DNA of 39,620 nucleotides from a cf. Phormidesmis sp. LEGE 11477 (GCF_015207105.1 NZ_JADEXO010000049.1:1-39620); one strand, 5' to 3'. Numbered from the stretch's first letter, positions 25,451-34,541 are shown. The notes: a model not told the origin generated them from the letters alone. Made by a program: numbers and translations.

Positions 25451-25467
25451 TTTCACACTGGTTTCAC
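25451..25467. promoter_or_regulatory. CopR-type direct repeat (site 5, EF-hand miniproteins)
   Basis: TTTCAC-ACTGG-TTTCAC, 63 bases upstream of the first EF-hand miniprotein. A TATCGT -10-like element follows after 10 bases. The hexamer ends in C instead of T. Confidence 0.6.
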
Positions 25468-25530
25468 ATTCACTTCGTATCGTAGAAGACAGTTGCACAA
25501 AAGCAACCTACGCTAATAAGGATTTCGATT

Positions 25531-25701
25531 ATGAAACGTTTTTTGATGGCCAGCCTGTTTTTGATGATGTCTGCGGCAGCGATCGCACCTTCTGCCTCTG
25601 CACAAGGAAGAGACCACAGCTCCGCGATGGATCGCAACGGTGATGGTGTTGTCAGCGTACAGGAAGTGCGCCTTCACTATTTGGACTACAGCTCTAACTA
25701 A
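25531..25701 (+). CDS. Secreted EF-hand miniprotein 1
   Basis: A 56-residue protein: signal peptide MKRFLMASLFLMMSAAAIAPSA with an Ala-x-Ala cleavage site near residues 22-24, then a short mature part with one complete EF-hand loop, DRNGDGVVSVQE (34-45). The canonical acidic positions 1, 3, 5 and 12 are all present. A single EF-hand would normally pair with a second hand, here perhaps in a dimer or in its paralogue. The gene lies directly behind a regulon operator, which suggests induction together with the copper genes. The mature protein would be about 32 residues long in the periplasm, with calcium or another divalent metal as ligand (inferred). Confidence 0.7.
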   Translation: MKRFLMASLFLMMSAAAIAPSASAQGRDHSSAMDRNGDGVVSVQEVRLHYLDYSSN

Positions 25702-25862
25702 GCCTGTGATCGTTTGATCAACCGCTTGTTTACATCACAGAATTTGTTGAGACATTTGCCTAAATGAATCTCAATGAACAACTTACGAGGCGTTTTGGGT
25801 AGTCCAAAACGCCTGACGAATCATTTGCACACACCATTTTCGCGCACAATAAGGAATCTAAA

Positions 25863-26033
25863 ATGAAACGCTTTCTTCTTGCTAACCTTTTTCTATTGAT
25901 CGCTGCGGCATCTGTTGCACCTGCGGCAATGGCCCGAGGCTCTCACAATAAAGAGGTTATGGATATAGATAACAACGGAGTCATCACGCTACAGGAAAGA
26001 CGCCTTCATTCGTTAGCAACTAGCAGTAACTAA
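25863..26033 (+). CDS. Secreted EF-hand miniprotein 2 (paralogue)
   Basis: A 56-residue paralogue of the protein encoded 161 bases upstream, with the same layout: MKRF start, hydrophobic signal ending AAMA, and an EF-hand loop DIDNNGVITLQE at 34-45, followed by a similar tail (RRLHSLATSSN against RLHYLDYSSN). The pair is a recent tandem duplication. The DNA between them shows no own operator except a poor match at 25764-25779, so the two are probably cotranscribed. Function unknown; metal binding in the periplasm is likely. Confidence 0.7.
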   Translation: MKRFLLANLFLLIAAASVAPAAMARGSHNKEVMDIDNNGVITLQERRLHSLATSSN

Positions 26034-26101
26034 AGCTAAGACTGAAAGGTGGTTTTCACACCTAATCGCACATTAGATTAAAATCTGTGCTCCTTGATAT
26101 C

Positions 26102-26176
26102 ACCGCTCTGGCAGTGTCTCTCAAAATTGCTCTACTGTATGCATTTTTAGACTCAACACTGCTAGAGCGGTTTTTT
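26102..26176. terminator. Bidirectional terminator-like inverted repeat
   Basis: Arms 26102-26117 and 26156-26171 pair at 15 of 16 bases around a 38-base loop and are followed on the plus strand by TTTTTT (26171-26176). It lies between the convergent EF-hand genes and the TolC-like gene. The loop is long for a simple terminator. A second small palindrome, GCCACTG-T-CAGTGGC, follows at 26188-26202. Confidence 0.5.
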
Positions 26177-26235
26177 GGCGTAAAAGTCGCCACTGTCAGT
26201 GGCCACTAATCTCTACGCACTATAATCCAGAGCAT

Positions 26236-27795
26236 TTACAGGACAATCTCAATGTTACTGATCGCCCTCTCAATCGCAGCCAGCGCTCGGTTATAGCCTA
26301 AAATCGCGGCAACGTTATTAACCTGGGCCTGAGTAAGTTCGCTTTGGGCCGTTAACACTTCTAGCTGGGTGCCTACCCCAGCCTGCAATCGCAAGTTTGC
26401 TAAGTTCAAGGCTTCGTCTGCTTGAGCAACTGCGACTTGAGAAGTTGCGATGTTCTCCTGGTTAGACTCCAAATTGAAGTATGCTTGCTCTACGTCAAAT
26501 CTAACCTGGTCAAGGGTTTCACTAAACTGTTCTTCAGAAATTTCGCCAGACAGTTCTTGTTGTCTGGCGCTTGCTCGCGCTGCACCTCCATCAAATAGCG
26601 TCATATTGAAACGAGCACCGAAGGAATAGTTGTCTTGAAAACTGTCACTGCTATCTAGCTGCCCTTGAAGACTGTAGTTAGCAAACAGGCTTACCCGAGG
26701 ACGAACAGCGGCTAATGCAATCTGTCGCTGCTGCTCGCTAATATCCGCCTGCAATAATTGTTGTTCTAGCTCAGCGCGATTTTGAAAAGCCAGTATGATG
26801 CTTTCCTCTAATGTGAGAGGCCAGTTATCAGCAACGGCTACTGGGGTTGCTTCTAAGCTTGCAGTAGACGGCAGGTTTAGAAGACGAGCAATATCGCGAC
26901 GGGCAATTCTTTGCTGACTCTGCGCCTGAATCAGTGATTGACGAGCATTCGCGAACTGCACCTCAGCCCGTAGCACGTCAAACCGGGTGCCCACCCCCAC
27001 TTCTTGGCGAAGCTGAGAGTCTCGAAGGTTACGCTCTGCTTCATTCAAAAAAGATTGGTTAATGCGAATTTGCTCGCCCGCGTCTTGCAGGGCGTAATAC
27101 AAATTAGTCGTAGTCAATCGAATCTGTTCCTGCTGCGTCTCCAAGGCCAACGCACTTATCTGCTGCTGCAACTGGGCCGCTTGAATAGAGGCAGCTCGCG
27201 AGCCACCAGTCAAAATATCGTAGGCAACATCGACAGAGCCACTCAGCGTAGTGTTGATTGTGCTTCCGCCAACACGCCCAAGACCTGAAATTGTGGAGCC
27301 ATTACTCTCTTGAGAAGTGACGTTAGCACCTGTAGATACTGTGGGTAGCCGCGCAGCATTAGCCTCATCCAAAGCCGCCGCTGATTGCTCAAGCGTCAGC
27401 AGCGCAGCTTGTAGAGACTGGCTATTACGGTAAGCCAGCTCTATTGCCTGCTCCAGAGTAATAACCGGACTTCGATCTATCTCTACTTCCTCAGGAATAA
27501 TTGGTACATTCAGAGGATTAGGGTCAGCAAAGAGAATATCTGGTAGTTCGTTTATCTCTATTTCATTAGTGGGTAGAGAAAATTGAGTGTTCTCTTCGTT
27601 TTGGTTAGTTATCTCATCAGAATCGGGGGGATCTTCTGCCGCTTCAGTAGGCGGGGATGCAGAAGGATCAGCCTCTTCCAACACAGGGAGGTTTTCTTGC
27701 TTAGTTTCAGCGGCGATCGCAATAGCTGGCAACAGGAAAAAAGATGAGCTGCCGATCGCTAGGAGCAACCAAACAGCGGACTTAAACATTCGCAT
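26236..27795 (-). CDS. TolC-family outer-membrane efflux protein
   Basis: A 519-residue outer-membrane factor. A signal peptide (about 1-28, ending AIAIAA) is followed by an acidic Pro/Glu-rich segment (30-90), then two OEP repeats, each with long coiled helices and a beta strand (about 110-310 and 320-519, for example DAGEQIRINQSFLNEAERNLRDS and LESNQENIATSQVAVAQADEAL). It forms the channel through the outer membrane for the RND pump encoded upstream on the same strand; gene order is adaptor-lipoprotein-pump-channel, giving a complete tripartite copper exporter. Confidence 0.92.
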   Translation of the reverse strand: MRMFKSAVWLLLAIGSSSFFLLPAIAIAAETKQENLPVLEEADPSASPPTEAAEDPPDSDEITNQNEENTQFSLPTNEIEINELPDILFADPNPLNVPIIPEEVEIDRSPVITLEQAIELAYRNSQSLQAALLTLEQSAAALDEANAARLPTVSTGANVTSQESNGSTISGLGRVGGSTINTTLSGSVDVAYDILTGGSRAASIQAAQLQQQISALALETQQEQIRLTTTNLYYALQDAGEQIRINQSFLNEAERNLRDSQLRQEVGVGTRFDVLRAEVQFANARQSLIQAQSQQRIARRDIARLLNLPSTASLEATPVAVADNWPLTLEESIILAFQNRAELEQQLLQADISEQQRQIALAAVRPRVSLFANYSLQGQLDSSDSFQDNYSFGARFNMTLFDGGAARASARQQELSGEISEEQFSETLDQVRFDVEQAYFNLESNQENIATSQVAVAQADEALNLANLRLQAGVGTQLEVLTAQSELTQAQVNNVAAILGYNRALAAIERAISNIEIVL

Positions 27796-27933
27796 AGGAA
27801 GATGGACTTTACTAAGGTTTTAATTCAGTGGCTATAAGGCAAACGAAAAAGTGCTGGCACACAACCACTAAGCTGTTTGCAGAAAAAGGTACGGGCAATA
27901 TTCGGCTGATGGCGATAAGCAACAGCCCCTTGA

Positions 27934-30900
27934 CTAAGGAAGCTCTAGGCGCGATAGTTTGGCCTTCTTAGCTCGACGATTTGACGAGCGCTTAAATAGC
28001 TCCGCCGCGTCATCGACAAACGAATACACGACAGGGACTACCACCAGCGTTAGCAACGTCGATATGACGAGTCCACCTAAGATGACAGTGGCGATGGGTG
28101 AATAAGCATCCATGCCAGTTTCTGGGAAGAAGGCCAGCCGCACAATCACAATGAGGGTGGTGAAAGTCGTCATGACGATGGCCTTCAATCGGACAGGGCC
28201 AGCTTCTCGGATAGCGATCGCCCTCGGCACCCCTTCCTTCCGCTTCGCCAAAATTAATTCCAACAACAGAATTGCCGCCGACAGCGAAACGCCGGAGAGG
28301 ATCACAATTCCTAAAATAGAGACAGTAGACAGCGTATGGTTGAACAACAGCAACGCGCCGAACACACCCACGAGCTGCAAGGGCACAGAGAGCATCATCA
28401 CCAGCGGCTGTACGAATGAGCCGAACTGAATGACTAAAATGATGTAGAGCAGTACGAGAGAAACCAATAATCCCTTAAGTAGCCGCGAAAACTCAATCAT
28501 CATATCGGTCATGTCTCCCATGGAGTCGATGCCGTAGCCGGGTGGGAAGTTGAGGTCTTGGCCTGCTTGCATTGCGATCGCCATTGACAAATCCATTGAA
28601 GCAGGCCCATTTTTCCGGTAATACCCGTTCACATACACCACCCGATTACCATTCACATGCTCAATCAGTGTCGGCCCCTGTTCCGGCTCCAGCGTCGCCA
28701 CCGTACTCAATGGCACCTGCTGTCCATCTTTAGTGGTGATATAGGTACTCGAAAGATCCTGCATCGTCCCGCGATCTTCCTCGTCATAGCGAACGAGGAT
28801 AGAGTTCTGTCGTACATTGGGGCGATTGTAGTAGCGGCGAGTCATGCCGCCATTCAGCGCGTAGTATGCCTGCTGAGATATCATCTGCACATTCAGCCCC
28901 AGCTCCTGAGCACGGCGGCGGTCAATGTTGAGCCGATACTCAGGTTGAGTCATTGCCGAGCTGGTAAATGGCATGTAGATATCGGGATTCGCCTCGGCGA
29001 TGTCTAATACGCCTCGTGCTAGTCGATGAAGCACATCCAAATCTTCGCCATACACAGCTAGCTGAATTGGGGCGGCGGAGGTAGCCATCACGTCTACGCC
29101 CATTTCTTTGATACCAACTCGACGAATGCCAGGAATCGTTTGTTTTGCCTCAGCTTCGATGCCGTCCATAATTTGCCAGATGTCGCGCGATCGCTCTGTC
29201 AAAGGCGTAATGGTCACCGTCATGGAGGCTGTATTTACCCCGCCCATGCTGTAGCCCGTAAAGTAGGTGCTGTTGCGCGTTAGCTCGAAGCCTACCTGCG
29301 CCGATACTTTCTCTACTTCGGGGTGCTGTAAAATAATCTGCTCAAACTGAGCTGCGGCTACGTCGGTGGCCTCAAACGAAGTGCCTGCTTCCATTTCTAG
29401 GGTGGCCATGAACTGGCCTGAATCGCCCAAAGGCATCATCTCCTGCGGAATAAAGGTGAAGAGAGAGATTGCCAGAACAACAGAAGCACCGGCAACAGCC
29501 AGCGTAATCTCTCTGTTTCTCATACAAACATCCAGCAGCCAAGCATAGCCCTGCTCCAGCTTGCGAAAGCCATAGCGTACAGGTGTCGTTAGCACTTGCA
29601 AGCGGGTACGACGTTGGGGCTTCTCAGAATGCGGCTTGAGGGTGAATGCAGCCACCAACGGAATCAGCGTAATTGACACGAGCAGCGAAGCGATAAAGGC
29701 AAACACCATCGGCCACACAATGCCAACAAACATTAAACCTGTCAGCCCGCCCGAGAGAATAGTCGGCAGCAACGCCGCAATCATCACGCAGCTCGCCGCT
29801 GCGCTCGCCAGAAACACTTCTCCTGTTCCCTTAATGGCTGCTTTCACCGGCATCAAACCCGCCTTCAGCTTCTGATCAATCGAGTCGAGTACGATAATCG
29901 AGTCATCTACCAGCTTTCCAATTGCCATCATCATGCCGATGAGCGTAGAGGAATTCAGAGACATGCCAATAGGGATAAACGGCAATGTCGAGAGCGCTAA
30001 ACTGGTTGGAATAGAGATCATGATGATCGCCGTGGCGCGAAAGTCTTCTAAAAAGACCAGAATCACCAGTCCCGCAAGAACAACACTCACAAGCAGCTCT
30101 TGAAAGGTGCTGTTGATAATGAGGTTGACCAAATACGAGTTGTCGTAAGCTTCTTGAAACTCAATGCCAGGATACTCGCTAGCGATATCTTCTAATTCTG
30201 CCCTAACCCTTTCAATCACTTGTGGTGAGCTAGAATCTGGCCGCTGAATGACATTTACGGCCAGCGCCGAGTCACCGTTGTAGCGATAGCCGCTGCGACG
30301 TTCTTCATAGGTGTCTTTTACCGTCGCCACATCGCGCACATACACCACTCGTCCATTCTGTTCTAGAACGGGGTAGTTCATCACCTCAGCCGCGCTGAGC
30401 GTCCGCTCGTCCGTGCGAACCAATATCTCACTATCGCCCTGGGTCAGCGTACCGGCGCTCTGACTGATGTTGTTAGCGTCAATGGCATCTCGCACCTGCA
30501 CGATAGAAAGGCCATAGGCGGCAAGCTGCTGGCGATTCACCACAATTTGAAGCTGGCGGCGATAGCCCCCAAAGATAGACACTGCTTGCACAGCTTCTAC
30601 CTGAGTCAGGCGATCTACTAAAGTATTATCGGCAAATTCTCTGAGCTGAAGTGGATCCCAGTTCTCTCCTTTAAGCGCTAAAGTCAGCACGGGCCTATTC
30701 AACGGGTCAATCGGCAACACCCAATAAGATCGAAAATTCACACCATCGAAGAGTAAGTCGCTTTCAGCCGCTGTCATGATGCCTTGTACAGACTGCACGG
30801 CTTTATCCACATTGCCACCCCAGGCGAACTGAATGGTGACAATGGAGTTGTCCTTTTGGGAACTGGAGCGGATGAAGCGCACCCCATCAAGAACGCTCAG

Positions 30901-31116
30901 CCGCTGCTCAATCGGTTTGCTGACGTAAGTTTCTATTTCTTCGGGTGATGCACCCGGAACCATAGTGACAACTGACACCAGCGGGCTTTGCACATAGGGC
31001 ATCATCCGTACAGGCAATAGAAATAGCGTCAGCAGTGACAGCATAATCACCGCGATGTACAGGGCAGTGACCACAACCGGATTTTTGATTGACCAGCGGG
31101 TGAGAAACTCTTTCAT
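27934..31116 (-). CDS. RND efflux pump (CusA/CopA-like)
   Basis: A 1060-residue RND transporter with the standard two-fold topology: one helix at about 12-32, a periplasmic loop, helices around 340-490, a second helix at about 540, a second large loop and helices around 870-1020. It retains GASPEEIETYVSKPIEQ and the TM4 acidic pair in GKLVDDSIIV. Its context (FixH-like copper lipoprotein, Met-rich adaptor, two-component system) places it in the heavy-metal (HME) group, although some sequence features fit the HAE group too, so the metal specificity is inferred. It should export Cu(I) from the periplasm or cytoplasm out of the cell. Confidence 0.88.
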   Translation of the reverse strand: MKEFLTRWSIKNPVVVTALYIAVIMLSLLTLFLLPVRMMPYVQSPLVSVVTMVPGASPEEIETYVSKPIEQRLSVLDGVRFIRSSSQKDNSIVTIQFAWGGNVDKAVQSVQGIMTAAESDLLFDGVNFRSYWVLPIDPLNRPVLTLALKGENWDPLQLREFADNTLVDRLTQVEAVQAVSIFGGYRRQLQIVVNRQQLAAYGLSIVQVRDAIDANNISQSAGTLTQGDSEILVRTDERTLSAAEVMNYPVLEQNGRVVYVRDVATVKDTYEERRSGYRYNGDSALAVNVIQRPDSSSPQVIERVRAELEDIASEYPGIEFQEAYDNSYLVNLIINSTFQELLVSVVLAGLVILVFLEDFRATAIIMISIPTSLALSTLPFIPIGMSLNSSTLIGMMMAIGKLVDDSIIVLDSIDQKLKAGLMPVKAAIKGTGEVFLASAAASCVMIAALLPTILSGGLTGLMFVGIVWPMVFAFIASLLVSITLIPLVAAFTLKPHSEKPQRRTRLQVLTTPVRYGFRKLEQGYAWLLDVCMRNREITLAVAGASVVLAISLFTFIPQEMMPLGDSGQFMATLEMEAGTSFEATDVAAAQFEQIILQHPEVEKVSAQVGFELTRNSTYFTGYSMGGVNTASMTVTITPLTERSRDIWQIMDGIEAEAKQTIPGIRRVGIKEMGVDVMATSAAPIQLAVYGEDLDVLHRLARGVLDIAEANPDIYMPFTSSAMTQPEYRLNIDRRRAQELGLNVQMISQQAYYALNGGMTRRYYNRPNVRQNSILVRYDEEDRGTMQDLSSTYITTKDGQQVPLSTVATLEPEQGPTLIEHVNGNRVVYVNGYYRKNGPASMDLSMAIAMQAGQDLNFPPGYGIDSMGDMTDMMIEFSRLLKGLLVSLVLLYIILVIQFGSFVQPLVMMLSVPLQLVGVFGALLLFNHTLSTVSILGIVILSGVSLSAAILLLELILAKRKEGVPRAIAIREAGPVRLKAIVMTTFTTLIVIVRLAFFPETGMDAYSPIATVILGGLVISTLLTLVVVPVVYSFVDDAAELFKRSSNRRAKKAKLSRLELP

Positions 31117-31208
31117 GGTGAAGTTAGAAATTTATCGATTGGAAGAGAAAAATAACGATAAGTTCTAAAGCCCTCTTTAACATTAAAAGAAGGCTTCAGA
31201 GAAAGCGC

Positions 31209-31706
31209 TTACTCAGCCTCAATCATGAGATGGCCTGTACCCGTCTTCTCGCCTTCGTCTAAAACAGAGTGAACCACCCAGGGGCCTGCCATTCCAAGAT
31301 AAGTTTTCACATTGTATGTACCGGGTTCTGAGCCAGCCATCACTTCAGACTCAGCAGTCATTTTTTCCATCCCATCCATCGGCATCATGTAAACATCGAC
31401 ACTCAGGTTATCGGTTGCAACAGGTTCGCCCGTAACTGCATCTTTAATAGCAACAACCAATTCTGCATCTCCAGATGGCAGTGTTTCAGGGGTGACTAGC
31501 GCAAACTCATAGTCGCCTTCGCTGCTAGACTCCATGCTTTCCATACCCTCCATCCCTTTCATGTCGTCCATGCCTTCCATATCGTCGGACGCAGCCTCAA
31601 ACGTCTGATCGGTATCAGGCGCAGCGGCAGTATCAGAGGCTGAGTTGGAGGCACAACCGGTTGCAATGAAGCTAATGGCAAGCAGGCTAAAAAAGAGTTT
31701 CTTCAT
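31209..31706 (-). CDS. FixH/YtkA-like Met-rich lipoprotein
   Basis: A 165-residue lipoprotein with signal and lipobox FIATGC (Cys18), a Met/Asp/Glu-rich linker (about 40-65, repeated GMEGM/DDMKG units) and a C-terminal FixH/YtkA-like beta domain (about 68-165). It resembles the C-terminal domain of the adaptor protein encoded just upstream: both contain the YL/FLGM-x-G-x-W signature (TYLGMAGPW here, TFLGMKGDW there). Anchored in the membrane with many Met it could hand copper to the pump. It lies between adaptor and pump genes on one strand. Confidence 0.8.
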   Translation of the reverse strand: MKKLFFSLLAISFIATGCASNSASDTAAAPDTDQTFEAASDDMEGMDDMKGMEGMESMESSSEGDYEFALVTPETLPSGDAELVVAIKDAVTGEPVATDNLSVDVYMMPMDGMEKMTAESEVMAGSEPGTYNVKTYLGMAGPWVVHSVLDEGEKTGTGHLMIEAE

Positions 31707-31775
31707 AGGTCTGATTCAGAAAAAGTAAATGTGTGTTTGCAAAAAAGTGTGAGGGGCAGCCGTCTGTGATTCGGC

Positions 31776-33566
31776 TTATTTAGCAGGCAGACTAAGCCGG
31801 GCTTTGCCTGCCTGTTCGACATCTGTGACGGTGGCTTCTAACGTCCAGTCGCCTTTCATGCCCAGGAAAGTGTTGATTTTGAATTCTCCTGGTTTGTCAG
31901 AAGGCTCAACATCAACTTTGGCACTCATGGGAGCCATGTTTTTCATGGGCATGGTGAGGTTAACGGCGAGATCTTCAGGAGCGATCGCAATCGGGTCACC
32001 GCTCTCACCATCCTTGAGCAAAATCGTAAAGTCAGCCTTAGCACCAGATTTCACCGACTCGGTGCCTACTAACGCCACATCAAGATTGCTCTGTGCTGTG
32101 CTCACAAAACTCTCCATTGGATTGCCCAGCTCATCGACAATGGCAACTTTGCCATCAGGTCGCAAACGGCGGTAGCCAGAAGTAATCACCCGCTCGCCCG
32201 CTTCCAGACCATCTTTAATTTCTATGCGGTCACTGCTGGCAAGTCCCGTCGTCACGCTTTTTCGCTGTGCCGTTTCGCCATTGACCACCCAAACCGCTGA
32301 TTCACCGTTGAACTGTGTTACCGCAGCAGTCGGAACAGACAGTGCATTCGCTCGCTGCTCGGTGATAATCTCCATATCAACAAACTGACCTGAGAGCAGT
32401 TGCCCGTTAGGATTGTCTACGACGGCTTCAATGGTGACCGTGCGCGTGGTCATATCTGTTTGTGGAAAAATGCTGGTGACCTGGCCGCGAACAACACCCG
32501 CAGACTCTGTGCCTGGGATTTTAGCCACAATCGGCGTGCCTGTGCGAATACGGCTAGCATCCTGCTGAGCAACATTCGCCCGCAGCCTCACCTGTTGATA
32601 GTCACCAATTTTGAAAATCCCCGTTCCTGGCTGCACAACAACGCCTGGGTCGGCCATTCTCTCTTGTACGATGCCGCCGATAGGAGACGTAATTTGTGTA
32701 TAGCTTTCAAAGGCTGACGCCCCTTCTAATTGGGCCTCAGCACGGCTGGCTAGGGCTTGGTCACTGGTAACTTGTGCCTGTAAGCGGTCGAGCTTGGCGT
32801 AGGCTCCTTGCAACATCGATTCCTTGGCATCTACCTGAGAAATCAACAGATCGTATTGATCTTGCGGGGTGGCTCCAGCAGCGGTCAGGCTGGCAAAGCG
32901 ATCGCGCTGAAGTCGCAAATATTCCAAGTCAGCCTGCACCTGATCGATCTGCTGCCTTTGTTCTTCTACTTCTGCTCGGGTCGCCTGTACATCTGATCGA
33001 AGGGCTAGTGCCGTCGCTTCTGCTTCTCCAGTTTGGCTAACTCGCTCAAGTGCATCTAAGGTCGCGAGGGTTTGTCCGGCGGAGACGCGATCGCCCGGAT
33101 AGATCTCGTAGTTAGAAAGCTGTCCTGCCACCCGAGGATAGACAGTCACCTCCGTGTAGGGATAAATCGCTCCGGTGTAGTTCACACTGACATCTAACTT
33201 ACCAGCTTGTACCGCTTCCACGGTGACAGGCGTAGCGTTAAAAGCGCCATCGACTCCCATCATGTCGCTATGATCCATACCCTCCATATCCATGCCGCCC
33301 ATGTCATGACCTTCCATATCCATGCTCATCATCTTGAACATGCCAGTGGTCGCCAAAATAGCCAGGGAGAGACCTGCAAATATGCCTAACCCCAGTAATG
33401 TTTTGCCAGATTTTTTCCACCAGGATTTAGCAGGTGGCTCTGAGTATTCAGTGACAGGTGCGATCTCAAATGGTTCTTCCGATACGGGAAGCGATCCATT
33501 CAACGATGCGACCTCCGGCGGGACAGGTTCCGCTGGCGTTTCAGTAGATTCAGGAGAATGGTTCAT
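31776..33566 (-). CDS. RND adaptor (CusB-like) with C-terminal FixH-like domain
   Basis: A 596-residue periplasmic adaptor. An N-terminal acidic region is followed by a membrane anchor (about 52-72) and a Met/His/Asp-rich copper-binding stretch (KMMSMDMEGHDMGGMDMEG and beyond, 74-102). Then come biotinyl-lipoyl-like, coiled-coil (about 170-270) and beta-barrel regions (PIGGIVQERMADPGVVVQPG, RIEIKDGLEAGERVITSGYRRL). Residues about 490-596 form an added FixH/YtkA-like domain, also seen alone in the next gene. Met motifs match those that move copper in CusB. It is the first gene of the efflux operon, 79 bases after an operator. Confidence 0.88.
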   Translation of the reverse strand: MNHSPESTETPAEPVPPEVASLNGSLPVSEEPFEIAPVTEYSEPPAKSWWKKSGKTLLGLGIFAGLSLAILATTGMFKMMSMDMEGHDMGGMDMEGMDHSDMMGVDGAFNATPVTVEAVQAGKLDVSVNYTGAIYPYTEVTVYPRVAGQLSNYEIYPGDRVSAGQTLATLDALERVSQTGEAEATALALRSDVQATRAEVEEQRQQIDQVQADLEYLRLQRDRFASLTAAGATPQDQYDLLISQVDAKESMLQGAYAKLDRLQAQVTSDQALASRAEAQLEGASAFESYTQITSPIGGIVQERMADPGVVVQPGTGIFKIGDYQQVRLRANVAQQDASRIRTGTPIVAKIPGTESAGVVRGQVTSIFPQTDMTTRTVTIEAVVDNPNGQLLSGQFVDMEIITEQRANALSVPTAAVTQFNGESAVWVVNGETAQRKSVTTGLASSDRIEIKDGLEAGERVITSGYRRLRPDGKVAIVDELGNPMESFVSTAQSNLDVALVGTESVKSGAKADFTILLKDGESGDPIAIAPEDLAVNLTMPMKNMAPMSAKVDVEPSDKPGEFKINTFLGMKGDWTLEATVTDVEQAGKARLSLPAK

Positions 33567-33880
33567 TGATATAGCAGTACGACGTTAGCCAGATAGCGAT
33601 TGGTCAGTAACCCACCAAAGCTGATCTAAACAATAAAGACTGATTGTGAAATGAGAATGAAATTGGGCTGAACCTGGCTAAGATCCGTGAGAGTACTTAT
33701 ATCTAGCCACTATTTATTACGCGCTCAAAAGGCGTCGTTCGCACAATGCAGCTACTGCGATTATCTTTAGGTGTCGAGACGGGAGCTAAAGGCCAGACGT
33801 ACCTATAAACAGGCTATAATTTGAACCCAAGCGAAAGCAGGAACTTCTAGTTCTTTCAAGTTGATATTTTAGTGTTGCCA
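33567..33880. promoter_or_regulatory. Control region between efflux operon and HNH gene pair
   Basis: A 314-base stretch without a gene. It holds the regulon-type repeat of the efflux operon (33646-33662) and, on the plus strand, a TATAAT -10 at 33815-33820 for the rightward small-protein/HNH pair. Confidence 0.5.
33646..33662. promoter_or_regulatory. CopR-type direct repeat (site 6, efflux operon)
   Basis: GTGAAA-TGAGA-ATGAAA on the plus strand (TTTCAT-N5-TTTCAC toward the gene), 79 bases upstream of the adaptor start. Confidence 0.7.
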
Positions 33881-34120
33881 ATGGTTACAACGATTAGCAA
33901 GCCGTCATCACTGATTCACGAAATCCGGCTCGAAGCAGTCGGGCAGTGGCAGCTATTTAAATTTAGCGAGTCACTTCAGTTTCGTATGGAAGACCTGCTC
34001 GATAAGAAAAAGGCAGATCGCCTCACACCTGATGAGGTTAGCGAATTAGAAGCTGTTTCGGAATTAGATCGCATTTTCACTCACATGAATGCGATGCTTG
34101 CGGCTCAAGATGCCGGTTAA
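33881..34120 (+). CDS. Small acidic protein paired with HNH nuclease
   Basis: A 79-residue helical protein (ATG 33881; a GTG at 33872 is the alternative) of a type frequently encoded before HNH genes in cyanobacteria. It has a segment DLLDKKKADRLTPDEVSELEAVSELDRIFTHMN, which looks like two helices. Its last codons overlap the HNH start at 34110 by 11 bases, so they are coupled. The role may be an antitoxin-like or accessory partner, but no function is known to me. Confidence 0.65.
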   Translation: MVTTISKPSSLIHEIRLEAVGQWQLFKFSESLQFRMEDLLDKKKADRLTPDEVSELEAVSELDRIFTHMNAMLAAQDAG

Positions 34121-34541
34121 TCAAAGACTTAAGCAAATTGTCCGAGAGAGAGCTGCTTACTTGTGCGAATACTGCCGTTCTTCGGAACGTTTGAGTGCAA
34201 GTCGCTTCACAGTGGATCATGTTGTCCCAAGATCTTTAGGTGGCTCTGACGACGTTGATAACCTTGCCCTTGCTTGTCGTCGCTGTAATGAAAGAAGATA
34301 CAACTTTGTTGCCGGGATTGATCCAACCACTCAGAAGATTGTCCCTATTTTTAATCCGCGATCACAGAAGTGGGACGAACACTTTGTATGGGCAAAGCGA
34401 GGTGTTGTCATTACAGGCATCACCCCCATAGGCCGCGCTACTTGTATTCGTCTTGATTTAAATGACACTCGATACTCTGAGGAAGATTCTATTCGAGAAA
34501 CAAGGCGGTTTTGGATTAGGACAGGGCTACATCCTCCGTAA
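34110..34541 (+). CDS. HNH endonuclease
   Basis: A 144-residue protein with a classical HNH fold: zinc Cys19-x2-Cys22, catalytic Asp36-His37 (TVDHVVPRSLGG), Asp50-Asn51 and Cys56-x2-Cys59-Asn60. The C-terminal 70 residues (IFNPRSQKWDEHFVW..., GRATCIRLDLND) match a common cyanobacterial HNH family encoded after a small protein. Start at 34110 (MPVNQRL) is chosen because the family begins there and it overlaps the partner. Substrate and role are unknown; it could be a stand-alone nuclease or part of a host-conflict module with the ATPase 200 bases downstream. Confidence 0.85.
   Translation: MPVNQRLKQIVRERAAYLCEYCRSSERLSASRFTVDHVVPRSLGGSDDVDNLALACRRCNERRYNFVAGIDPTTQKIVPIFNPRSQKWDEHFVWAKRGVVITGITPIGRATCIRLDLNDTRYSEEDSIRETRRFWIRTGLHPP

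Noticed and set aside
25764-25779. ATGAAT-N4-ATGAAC as a seventh regulon repeat
   Set aside because: Spacer is 4 instead of 5 and both hexamers have a mismatch; too weak to call.
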